A stretch of 30,654 nt of DNA from the NCBI GenBank assembly GCA_045617405.1, contig JAZLIL010000199.1, forward strand, positions 1-30,654. The letters are read 5' to 3'. Within the stretch, counting starts at the first letter, position 1. Every line of letters starts with the position of its first letter. The translations under genes were made by a program, and so were the position numbers. Below, one piece after another: positions 14,865 through 24,300 of the stretch. The DNA comes from JAZLIL01 sp045617405 (GTDB lineage: Bacteria; Bacillota; Clostridia; Lachnospirales; Lachnospiraceae). The notes under the pieces were generated by a model. That model was not told the origin of the DNA. It ran no database searches and saw only the letters and a program-made list of their open reading frames with translations.

Positions 14865-16421
14865 ATGAGAGAAAAAGAGAAAAGCAGCAGGATAAGTACG
14901 GGAATACTTCTCAGTATTCAAATGATAGCCGACGACATTGACGATTTGTACTGGGATTACGCTCAGGGAACAAACAGCGCGGCAGCACTTTTCAGAGGAT
15001 GTATTGTGTACACGGGTCAGGTGGAACTTGTAAAGGACCTGATTTACTTCATTCCTGCAGACTGTGAATACGATTTTCCTATAGATGACCACGGGTATGT
15101 TACCGGGCGCAATCTTGACGGTGATGCGCCGCACATTGCAATCTTCGGGCAAAGCGACACGGCAATTCTAAACCGCGTTCTGACAGTTTTTCAAAGATAC
15201 AAGGATTTTGAGATTTCACTCAACAACGTGCTGTCCTGCGGCGGAACGCTCAACGACATGTGCGAGATCGGAGTTGAGTTTTTCAAGAATCCGCTCTATG
15301 TGCATGATCCCGTTTTCTGTGTTCTTTCCGTTCCAAAATTTGTCAAGGGCATGCGCGAATTTGAGATTGATTCCTCTACCGGGAAGAGATATATCCCTCT
15401 GAAAATGGTCAATGACTTCAAATTTGACGAGAACTACCGCGCCACATTCAGCGTTCGCCACGCTTCAATCTGGAGCTTCGAGCAGTACGAGACAAGGAAC
15501 CGCAACCTCTATGTAAATCTCTGGGACGGCAACTACTATCTGGGGCGTGTTCTGATTGTGGAAATCAACACCTCGCTCAAGCCCGGCCAGTTCAGGCTTG
15601 CGGAATACTTTGCGGAATACCTTGTTAAGATTCTTAAGAGAAACGACCAGACCGAGAAAAAGCACTACAGTGATTTTGAGGATACTTTCAGAGGCATCAT
15701 TGACGGCAAAAGCGCTTCCTCCCCCGATGTCCACAGATTTATGGAGATTACGGGATGGCAGGAGGACGATCCCTACGTCTGCCTGAAGCTTCGGAACCAG
15801 CAGGGCGGTATCGGCCTTACCAGCAGCGGTGCCGTACGAAGCCACCTGTCCTCCCTGTTCAAGAGCCAGTTCAATTTCTTCCACAACGATGATCTGTGCG
15901 TCATCGTCAATATACGTCTTTCCGAGCTCGGCTCGCACAGAATCAGTCCGCTCCTCGCTCCGTATGTCCGCGAAAGTCTCATGTACTGCGGAATTTCAAA
16001 TCCCATGAACTCTCTTTCGAGTCTTCGCGAAGGATTTACCGAAACCGACATTGCAATAGAGTACGTCATCAACAACCACGACAAGTGGATAGAAACCTTC
16101 GAGCACTGTGCTCTCTATTACATTTTAGACAGTCTGAATACGGAGCTCGCGCCCAAGCTGTGCATAGCGCCGAGGCTCCTTCTTCTCCTTGAAAACGAAG
16201 CCTACAGAAAAACGGAGTATTATGAAACACTCCGCTGTTACCTCGTAAACGAAAGAAGCATTCCCAAAACCTCCGAGGAACTCGTGATTCACAGAACGAC
16301 TCTTCTTTACAGGCTTGGGAAAATTGAAGAGATTCTCGGGATGAATCTTGACAATCCGAATGTTCGTCTTTACCTGCTTCTTTGCTTCAGACTGGCGGAC
16401 AAGCTCCATTTGAAGGAATAA
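14865..16421 (+). CDS. PucR/CdaR-type transcriptional regulator
   Basis: A 518-residue cytosolic protein whose C-terminus is the PucR helix-turn-helix (HTH_30): about residues 452-510, with LRCYLVNERSIPKTSEELVIHRTTLLYRLGKIEEILG-type sequence and the conserved HRTTLLYRL helix. The central and N-terminal parts are globular and lack membrane segments; I do not recognise a named sensory domain there, though the overall layout resembles clostridial CdaR-like regulators. ATG 14865 follows AGGTGG by 7 nt. It is the only intact plus-strand gene in the window and is divergent from the hydrogenase operon, with back-to-back promoters in a 238-nt gap. Regulation of that operon, of itself, or both is therefore a reasonable inference but is not shown by the sequence. 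It ends in a strong bidirectional terminator. Confidence 0.88.
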   Translation: MREKEKSSRISTGILLSIQMIADDIDDLYWDYAQGTNSAAALFRGCIVYTGQVELVKDLIYFIPADCEYDFPIDDHGYVTGRNLDGDAPHIAIFGQSDTAILNRVLTVFQRYKDFEISLNNVLSCGGTLNDMCEIGVEFFKNPLYVHDPVFCVLSVPKFVKGMREFEIDSSTGKRYIPLKMVNDFKFDENYRATFSVRHASIWSFEQYETRNRNLYVNLWDGNYYLGRVLIVEINTSLKPGQFRLAEYFAEYLVKILKRNDQTEKKHYSDFEDTFRGIIDGKSASSPDVHRFMEITGWQEDDPYVCLKLRNQQGGIGLTSSGAVRSHLSSLFKSQFNFFHNDDLCVIVNIRLSELGSHRISPLLAPYVRESLMYCGISNPMNSLSSLREGFTETDIAIEYVINNHDKWIETFEHCALYYILDSLNTELAPKLCIAPRLLLLLENEAYRKTEYYETLRCYLVNERSIPKTSEELVIHRTTLLYRLGKIEEILGMNLDNPNVRLYLLLCFRLADKLHLKE

Positions 16422-16422
16422 G

Positions 16423-16477
16423 AAAAACCCGCCCGGAAGACCCGTTTCACCGGTCTTACACAGGCGGGATTTTTTTC
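16423..16477. terminator. Bidirectional intrinsic terminator
   Basis: CCCGCC (16428-16433) pairs with GGCGGG (16463-16468), enclosing a second stem AAGACC/GGTCTT. T7 follows on the plus strand, and an AAAAA run before the stem provides the U-tract on the minus strand. It lies between the convergent stops at 16421 and 16502 and serves both genes. Confidence 0.9.
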
Positions 16478-16501
16478 TGATGCTTTCATGCAAAGATCTT
16501 C

Positions 16502-17392
16502 CTACTCGGTCTTTGCATCCCCCGATTCCGCTGCTTCAGCTTGTGCAGCCTTCTCAGCCTTCTTTGCAGCCCTTGCTTCCTCAGCTGCTTTTACTTCGGC
16601 AACATACTCTGCAGAGCCCTCTTCAAGAGTCAGGATCTCGTTCTCAATCTTCTCTCCTGATTCAGAAACAAGCTCCTCCGTCTTTTCGGCCATTGCCTCC
16701 TTGACAGCTTCCTTGCCGTTCTTTCCTTCCTTCTTGGCATTCATTGCAAGCTGGTCTGCCGTAGGAAGAGTTCCGTCGAAATGAACCATAACCGTGTAGT
16801 AAGTTACCTCGCCGTTGAACTCTGCCTTATCATCATAAATGAAAAGATCCTTGTTCATTGCATGCGTCTTGATAAGCTTCAGTGCAGGGGAATTAATCCA
16901 CGAACGAAGGCACTTCTTGATGTTGACGCCATCCTGACCGCAAAGTGTCCAGCAGTACTGAACGGGGAGTCTTCGCTTCTCGACTGTTTTCCTTCTGATT
17001 GCAAATGTGGGTGACTTCTCCGAAAGATACTTCAAAGCCTCCGATGCCATATGATTGTAAAAGCCCTTTGTCTGTGCATTGTACTCAAGAGCTTCGGTAA
17101 CGCAGAGAATCCTCATACCCGATGCGTAAGACGAATTGATTTCCTGAACCGTACCCTCATTTACAAACCTTTTCTCCGAGAACGGTGTTACAGGAGGAAG
17201 CGGGAAAAATTTGCCGGTAATCTTGTACCAGAGATTATCCAGTACGGGATAGAGCGCGCGACCCATCGAGAAGAAGAAAAGCAGAAAAAGACCTGCATAT
17301 AAATAGCTGTCGGTTGCATTGTAGATTCCAATCGTTCCGCCGATTGCGAAAAGCGACAGGACCAAAGTATAAGTTGTACCCATTGTTGCCAT
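16502..17392 (-). CDS. Unrecognised two-TM protein with Ala/Glu/Lys-rich tail
   Basis: I do not recognise a family. The 296-residue protein has two N-terminal membrane helices (about 5-23 and 30-47), then a soluble, probably cytoplasmic domain (about 60-220) with many hydrophobic and aromatic residues and several Cys (MRILCVTEALEY, PVQYCWTLCGQDGVN). It ends in a low-complexity, probably helical tail rich in Ala, Glu and Lys (about 220-296). The ATG follows AAAGGGA. It has its own strong promoter at 17438-17466 and a terminator behind it, so it is a single-gene unit. Its neighbour upstream is a DtxR-family repressor, but the separate promoter gives no reason to join their functions. Confidence 0.75.
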   Translation of the reverse strand: MATMGTTYTLVLSLFAIGGTIGIYNATDSYLYAGLFLLFFFSMGRALYPVLDNLWYKITGKFFPLPPVTPFSEKRFVNEGTVQEINSSYASGMRILCVTEALEYNAQTKGFYNHMASEALKYLSEKSPTFAIRRKTVEKRRLPVQYCWTLCGQDGVNIKKCLRSWINSPALKLIKTHAMNKDLFIYDDKAEFNGEVTYYTVMVHFDGTLPTADQLAMNAKKEGKNGKEAVKEAMAEKTEELVSESGEKIENEILTLEEGSAEYVAEVKAAEEARAAKKAEKAAQAEAAESGDAKTE

Positions 17393-17437
17393 AATAAAAA
17401 TCCCTTTCTTCCGCCGATGTTCACGGCATGCAAAGAG

Positions 17438-17466
17438 ATTTTATCATACGCGAAGTAATTTGGCAA
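17438..17466 (-). promoter_or_regulatory. Sigma-A promoter of the two-TM protein gene
   Basis: TTGCCA (17466-17461), a 17-nt spacer and an extended -10 TGATAAAAT (TAAAAT at 17443-17438) on the minus strand. The leader is about 40 nt. Confidence 0.75.
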
Positions 17467-17545
17467 GCAGTTAGGTTACCGCCTGTACCCTAAGAGGGTT
17501 TCTGAAGTGACGGCACCGTTTCAAAATAACACCGGAACCGTCCTT

Positions 17546-17926
17546 TCAATCGGAATCATACACTTTGGGGAGCGCCCTTTTTATGGCTTCAAAGCTCTCC
17601 CGGCTGATATCGTGCTCCATCCGGCACGCATCGCGCGAAGCCGTATCTTCGTCGATGCCAAGGCTCATGAGCCACTTTGTGAACCACTCGTGCTTTTCAA
17701 AAACCGTATCGGCGATTGCCCTGCCGCTTTCGGTCAGATTGATGTACCCGTGATCCGTTACCGTAATAAGGTCCCTCTCGCGAAGATTCTTCAGTGCAAC
17801 GCTGACGCTGGGTTTTGTGTAATTCAGTTCTGCCGCCACATCAACGGCCCGGACTACAGGAAGCCTTCTGCCAAGTAAAAGGATGGCCTCAAGATAGTCT
17901 TCAGATGATTCGCTTGTATTTCCCAT
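17546..17926 (-). CDS. DtxR/MntR-family metal-dependent repressor
   Basis: Cytosolic metal-sensing repressor of 126 residues. An N-terminal winged helix (about 5-65, recognition region YTKPSVSVALKNL) is followed by the metal-binding and dimerisation domain (66-126); there is no C-terminal SH3 domain, as in MntR. Candidate ligands are Asp10 and Glu13 (SEDYLEA), His79 (KHEWF), and Cys101, Glu104 and His105 (DACRMEH). Asp10 matches MntR, while Cys101 matches DtxR/IdeR, where MntR has Glu, so Mn versus Fe preference cannot be read off. ATG 17926 follows GGAGG by 7 nt. No metal transporter gene is adjacent, so its targets are elsewhere or it autoregulates. It has its own promoter at 18001-18029. 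Confidence 0.9.
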   Translation of the reverse strand: MGNTSESSEDYLEAILLLGRRLPVVRAVDVAAELNYTKPSVSVALKNLRERDLITVTDHGYINLTESGRAIADTVFEKHEWFTKWLMSLGIDEDTASRDACRMEHDISRESFEAIKRALPKVYDSD

Positions 17927-18000
17927 GCCACATCCTCCATTTCCTCATGCATAACAAAAACCGGCAACAAAACAGAATCAGACAGCTGTTTAATTTAATA

Positions 18001-18036
18001 ATTGTATCACATACTGTTCCTCTTGAAAACATGTTT
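18001..18036 (-). promoter_or_regulatory. Promoter and possible operator of the DtxR-family gene
   Basis: TTTTCA (18029-18024), a 17-nt spacer and an extended -10 TGATACAAT (TACAAT at 18006-18001). The perfect 10-bp palindrome AAACATGTTT (18027-18036) overlaps the -35, where a repressor would block transcription; autoregulation is inference. The leader is about 70 nt. Confidence 0.5.
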
Positions 18037-18104
18037 AAATTCTTCTCATTCTATTGATTTTTTTACGACTCGTACTATACATCATTTGGAAACTTTGACA
18101 TACA

Positions 18105-18326
18105 AAGCGCCTCGGACCGACTCTTCTTCCGCAGGCCGGCGTTGCCCTCGGAATGGCACTCACCGCTACCGGTCTTTCTGACGGTGCCGTAATAAGAAAC
18201 GTGATTCTTTTCTCCGTTCTCGTCTATGAACTCATCGGCCCGACACTTACAAAGATTGCATTAAAAAATGCGGGCGAGATAGATCCCGAAGGACGAACCT
18301 CTGCCCGCACAACAAACAGACAATAA
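18105..18326 (+). pseudogene. 5'-truncated remnant of a cation/proton antiporter
   Basis: The plus-strand frame encodes KRLGPTLLPQAGVALGMALT, then VILFSVLVYELIGPTLTKIA, NAGEI and a stop at 18324-18326. This is the last ~70 residues of a CPA-type (Na+ or K+)/H+ antiporter; LLPQAGVA and VYELIGPTLTKIAL are recognisable from clostridial family members. An in-frame TGA at 18096-18098 closes it immediately upstream, and no start, ribosome site or remaining transporter sequence (normally about 400 residues) is present. It is therefore a deletion remnant. The surrounding gap 17927-18379 otherwise holds the DtxR promoter and a terminator that uses this remnant. Confidence 0.78.
18263..18309 (-). terminator. 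Intrinsic terminator of the giant UbiB gene, inside the antiporter remnant
   Basis: On the minus strand TGCGGGC (18309-18303) pairs with GCCCGCA (18275-18269), extended by GAG/CTC after a one-base bulge, and is followed by TTTTTT (18268-18263). It lies about 70 nt past the giant gene's stop. The stem is formed by the last codons of the antiporter remnant. Confidence 0.72.
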
Positions 18327-18379
18327 TGGTATTTTCCGCTCCTGCGGTTTGTCATCGGCAAGCCTCCGAGACCGTTTGC

Positions 18380-21300
18380 TTACTCTTCGGCCTTTTGGGC
18401 GGCTTTTTTCCTTTCCTCTTCCTCCCTGGCTTTCTTCTCTTCTTCCTTCTTTGCTTCCTTTTCCTCTTCTTCCTGCTTATTTAGAGCCGTCATAATCCTG
18501 TATGCATTCATCTTTCCGATTTTGCTGATAGACGACTTCTTATTGGCGTCAATCACGTTGGACATGGCATCAAGAAAATCCTCCTGCTCTCTGATCAAGG
18601 ATGCCCCTTTGCGAAGACGTCCGATATAAGCGGTTGCGCTCGAATTTTCCGCAACCACCTGCCCGTAGTGATGGAAGAACATCTTGACATGATTAGCATC
18701 TTCTTTGCTAAGAACTTCCTGTCTCGTCTCTGCGGGTTCGTTCCGGTATTTCTCAATCAATCCTTTCACCACATCACAGTCCTTATCAAAGAACTCGAAA
18801 AACGGATTCTTCACTCCGTGAACATACTTTCTTGCAACATCTGAAAACATATCGAATTTTGCCTCAAAAGCTATTACCGCCTCTTTTGTTCTAAGTTTTT
18901 CCAAAAGCGGATCATATGCCTCGGCCGTATTTGCTTTGTCATCGATAGCTATTGCCAGGTCATTGATGATTTCTTTGCCGATTGACCGGTCAACACTGAT
19001 ATTCTTTGTCAGCTTCTGAAGAATCCCGGGCAGATAATTCGTCTGATCCTTCTTTACGGTTGCCTTACTGAATGCAACAAGTGTATCCTGAAGATTCTGA
19101 ATCTTGGCGTTTATCTCGTCAATAGTGTTCTGCAGACGCAGCTGACTCTGGGAGAAATTGTACACCGCAGCAGGCAGCTCGATTCCACGGTTCAGCGCCC
19201 TCATCAAAGCGACAGCGATCCTCTGACCTGAAGCCCTGGTATCGCCCTTCTTAAGTACTTCGGCGAATTCCTTTTTGATGTCATCCCTGACTTCGGTGTA
19301 CTTCGCCTTTGCTGCATCGTTCAGAAGATCGTTGAAGCCCTGTTCAAATATGTCCGCATTTCCAACAGAAGCCGCAAGCATCATTCTGGTTATCTGCTTC
19401 TGCTGATCCTCGGTAAGTGAAGTGGCATTGCCAAAATCGATCAGTGTCGCGCAGTCATCGTTTATCATGATATTTCCGGCATGCAGATCTCCATGGTAGA
19501 AGCCTTCTCCGAAAATTCCTTCGGACACCCAGCTTGAACTCATGTCTACCAGATAATGCTGCCTCATAATCATGGTCTCAAGTTCCTTTGTTATTTTTTC
19601 CCTCGCATCAAGGAACTGAGCAAAATTATCATCATCTATCTCAAGCGGGAGATCCCTGCTGATTTCAAAATCCTCTTCCTTCTCTTCCTTTTTCTGCTCA
19701 TCGCCGCCTTCCTTTTCTTCCTTCTTTAGCAGCGGACGAAGTAAATCCTTCTGCAGCCTGTCAATACGCTTTAAATACTTGTCGACGGTTTCACCCTCGG
19801 CCTTCTCAAGCACAAGTGAATTGGTTGTGGCTTCGACCGATGTGTCAACCTTCATGGCTTTTACGGTAGAGAAACCACGGTCGTAGAGGCTGCCCTTCCG
19901 GGCGTTTCTTGCCTCGATCGTAAGATCAAGCTCTTCTTCAATTCTCTCGAGCTGGCCGAGATATGTGCCCTCCATTCCGCCGATCCAGTCGTCACCCTTT
20001 CTGCGCTTCTCCACTGGAAGCTTTTCTTCCTCTTCCCTGTCTGTCTTCCTTGCGCAATCGAGCATAATCTTCTTCTCACGCATCATGCGGTTTCTGACAT
20101 CGGGACGAAGAAGCTTTACGACTACTTCTTTTCCGTTCTCACCAAATTCAGGTCCCATTATCGTACACAGGAAGGTCTGTCCGACCGAAGCCGCACCGAG
20201 AGATTTTTTGACAATCAGTCCCGTTATCTTGCCACCGGAACGGTCAACGATGTTCTGCATCTGTGCCTCGACAATCTCCTGCGGAATCGGTGCCAGATTG
20301 GACCTCATATCATCAATCGCATCCTTAAGCTCGGCAGGCATAACCGTGACAGGCATACCCTGAAGCATTTTCTGAAGGAGCGGACCTGCACCCTTCAGAT
20401 AGCCGCCCAGGAACTGACCCATTTCAGCCATCGTGGGTTCCTTCCTGATTCCCTGCTCATCCTTCTTGACTTCAATCGGCTTTGAATACCTGATTGCCGA
20501 TGCAATCATGGCGCACTTGTCCATGAGAGAAACTCCCTTGAAGTAGTTGCACAGAACGGTTTTCATGAATTTACCCTGTCCGTTATCGCCCTTAGCAGCT
20601 TCTTCAAGCTCTTTGTTAAGCTCGTCGGTTTCCTTCTTAATCTTCTCTTTTCTTGTCAGCTTCTTTTTCTTGTTTTCTTTTCCCTGATTAACCTGACCGG
20701 TAATCCGCTTTTCTTCTACCTTGAATATTTCGCCGACACTCTTTTCAACCTCCTCCTGAATCGATTTCGAGGTTTTGGTTACAGCATCGTTAATCTGCTG
20801 CTGAACATCTTCAAGGGGAAGCGAATCGAGGAAATCTTCTTCGGGTTCTTCCTTCTGCTCCTGCTTCTCTTCACTGCCTGTAAACAGACTGCCAAAAAAC
20901 GACTTGATTCCGCTTACAGCTTTCTCGGCCATTCTTAATGCCTTAGGGCCGAATTGAATCAGGGTGGTGAGTGACTTTACTGTTTCTTCATCCGCGTCGG
21001 GTTCTCCTTCCTTCGGGATTTTCTTCATGACAGGAATCACCTTTGCATCACTTTCACTGAGTTTTCGGCGCATATCATTCAGTGATTCGATGACATCCTG
21101 CTTAACATCTTCATCGAAAGGAAGCTTATCTAACACCTTGCTTACAAAGTCAGGCTGACAAAGCATTCTTGCCGCACCTGACGGATTGTTCGCAATTGCC
21201 CTTTTCAAAGCCTTGCCCTTGCCTGAAGCATCGCTGCTTTCGTCATATTCCCAGGTTCTTCCCGAATAGAACATGTCCGCGATAAGGTCAATGACCTCAC

Positions 21301-24300
21301 GCTCCTTATCATTCCATTCTTTTCCTTCTTTCTTCTCTTCCTTCTTAACCTCGACAAAGCTTATGTCACTGACAGTCTCCTCCTTTTTCAGCTGCTGTAC
21401 ACGCTGAAGCAGTTCAAGATTCTCCTGTGAGTTGATATAATCGTTTTTCTCTATCTGCGCCACTTTGTCTACGACTGCAGTAATTTCCTTCTCATCCTTT
21501 ACAACCTTGGATACCATATCCTTGAGCATGACTGCAGATACATTTGCAAAGAAGGTCTCCGACTTACCCGCAACTCCGGCAAGATACTTTATGCAAAAGT
21601 TTCTGGTCCTTACGAGATTTCCGGCATTTGCTTCCGAAGTCCCAAGATTATCGACAATTTCTGAAACGCATTCCCGTCCGTAAAGCTTTGTGTTTGCAAT
21701 CATATCGCTCTCAAGGGCGGAAACGATTTTCATGGTATTACTTATAAGCGGTATTGTACGCTTGCCGAAAACCACGTGCAGAGAATTGTCCTCTTTCTGC
21801 GCAATCTTAAACTTTGTGTCTCCTATTTTCAGGTCAATGAGACTGATTGAACCAATCGGACACAGAGCAAGTGCATCCTTTAAATCAATAATGTCCTTTG
21901 AAATCCGGTCCATAGGCTCCTTTATCAGACTTGAAGCACTTTCCTCAAGACGGAGAATCGCAGTAATCTTCTTTTCTGTACCCTTAAGCGACACCAGCTT
22001 GTCGGTCTCGGAATAAGTCTCCGAATTTTCCTCCTTTTCCAAAACAGGCTGCTCCTGCTGCTCTTCATCCTCTTCGGTCTTCATTCTGATCCGGCTGACA
22101 AAGTCTGTCTGTGCCTTAACAAAATCATATCCTGAATCGACAAGCTTTTTGAATTCCTTAAATCCGGCAAGGTACCTTGTATTCTTAAGCTCCTTAACCA
22201 CATCTTCCATTTCCTGCATGGTCTTTAAGTCAAAGGAAATGTCTTGAAGCTTCTGAGCCTGTTCGAGCAGATTGCTTTCAAGAATAGCATCCGTTCTGTA
22301 TCGCAAAGCTTTCTCCTGCAATTCGGAAAGCTTTGCTATGCTGTCAAACAGGGATTCAAGCTTGCAGACCGTTTCTTTTGTCTCATGCCATACTTTGGCA
22401 TTCTGCCATCTTGAGACCCCGGCGACCTTCGAATCGATTGCCTTTCTTAATCCTTCGGAGCCACCTTCCGAAAGCATGGGAATGTTTGCCATGAATGCCT
22501 CGGAAATCACACCCCTGCTCTGTTCGTCCGCCTTGGTCAAGGCTATCTTTCTGACACAGTTTTCGAGTTCGGCTCGTCTCACCGTATACTCTTCTTCTGT
22601 CTCAGCAGAAAACGCGGCAATTACAAGTGCTGCTACCGGTGCTGTCTCTTCTTCGGTAAAATTGATGTCAGCTTCTTCCCTTGAAAGATTTTCCGAATAG
22701 AGTCTGAGCTTCTGCAAACACCTGAAAATTTCATCCACAACAGCGATATTGTTTCCTTTTGCCACATTATCTATCTGATGATCGGACAAAGACAGATTCT
22801 TATATCCGAGTTTTCCTGCTTTTGAAAGTACAGCTTTGACTTTCTTCCTGTATTTCTCGTCGCTTAGCATTACATATGAGGATAGTTTATCAGCATGATG
22901 ATGCGAGTATTGACTTTCGTTTTCTTCAAGCCCCAGATAAGCCCCCGCCCGAATCAGATCCTGCCTGATTGCCGTATCACTCTTCTTCAGCTTGCGCTGC
23001 TTCTCTTCAGGCAGAATACCGCGTGCATACTCCCAGGTGTTAAACTTTGCATACTCGCCTTTATAGGTAGAGAACCTGTACATCTCCGACCCGTAGTAGT
23101 TGATTTTTGCAACAACCTTCGCAATACTCGTTCGCTCAAGCGGAAGAGACACAGTCTCCCCTCTGTCAAGCCCGAGTTCTTTTGAAATCTCGCGCCGAAC
23201 ATCCGCAAGCTCCTCTCCGATAACGCTGAATGCCATCTCCTGAAGGCGCTCTTTCATCTGACGGTTCTCGACCGTTCTTTGAGTATCGTTATCAAACAGT
23301 ACGGACAGAGTCTGTACTAATTCGGTAGTGTCCATATAGGAGTTGTTTTTCATCCTCATCTCGCCGTGAATAAAGTCGATTTCACCACGGTTGTACGTTC
23401 CCATCTGTTTCTGGAAATCTCTCAGACTCAATGACTTTGCGGCAATCTGATCCTTTTGTGAAAGGCTGTCAACAAGAGTCTTTCTCTGCTTGAGATCACC
23501 TGCAATAATCAGTTCCTTCGCCGAGCGGATGCTCTCATAACCCTGCTCCTTGTTTTTTAGCATGTCGGCAGAAATGCGTATCTTCGCCTTTTCCTCGACA
23601 AGTCTGCGGAAGGTACTCTCCACCTCCGCCTTCCTTGCAATTCCTTCCTTTGTCTTCGGATTCTTAGCATTGTAATAAAGCCTGCACTTAAGCAGAGTCA
23701 CATCAAGTGCCTCCAGGATTCTTGCGGCGCTCTCTTCAGTTGCCTCAACGCCTCTGCTTAAAAGGTTTTCATATTTCAGGAGGCTTTCCTTAATCTCAGC
23801 CATCTCGCTGCTGTCTGCACCGCCGTCTTCCCTTTTCATGTTAAGGAACCGGTGCGACATGTTTCGCCCGTAAACCATGGAAAGTGCAGCCACCTGTTCG
23901 TCAGAAATGTTCTGCATCTTTTTCATCTTCGGCGACAGCTTGAACACTCCCTGAATTCTTTCAGCTTCTTCCGCTGTTTTACTGAGACTGTATAATTCCT
24001 TCTCGCCTTCATCACTGATATAATCAATGATTTTGGGAGCTCTGTCTGTCTGTTCTATCAGCTTTGTTACGTCCTCACTGCCCACAAGACCGTCCGCAGG
24101 TCCCCTTCTCTGCTTTTCTCGCAGCGCATCAAAGACCGGCACGTTCCTGTTCAGGAAATTCAGCATCCCACCGATATTCTTCTGGCGGTTCTTTCCTTTA
24201 ATGGTCCAGCGATAACTTCTGTTTTTCGAATTGTAAACGGTACACGCATCGTATAATCTGTCAAAGCCTGATACAATTGCTTCGGATGCCCGGCTCTTAA

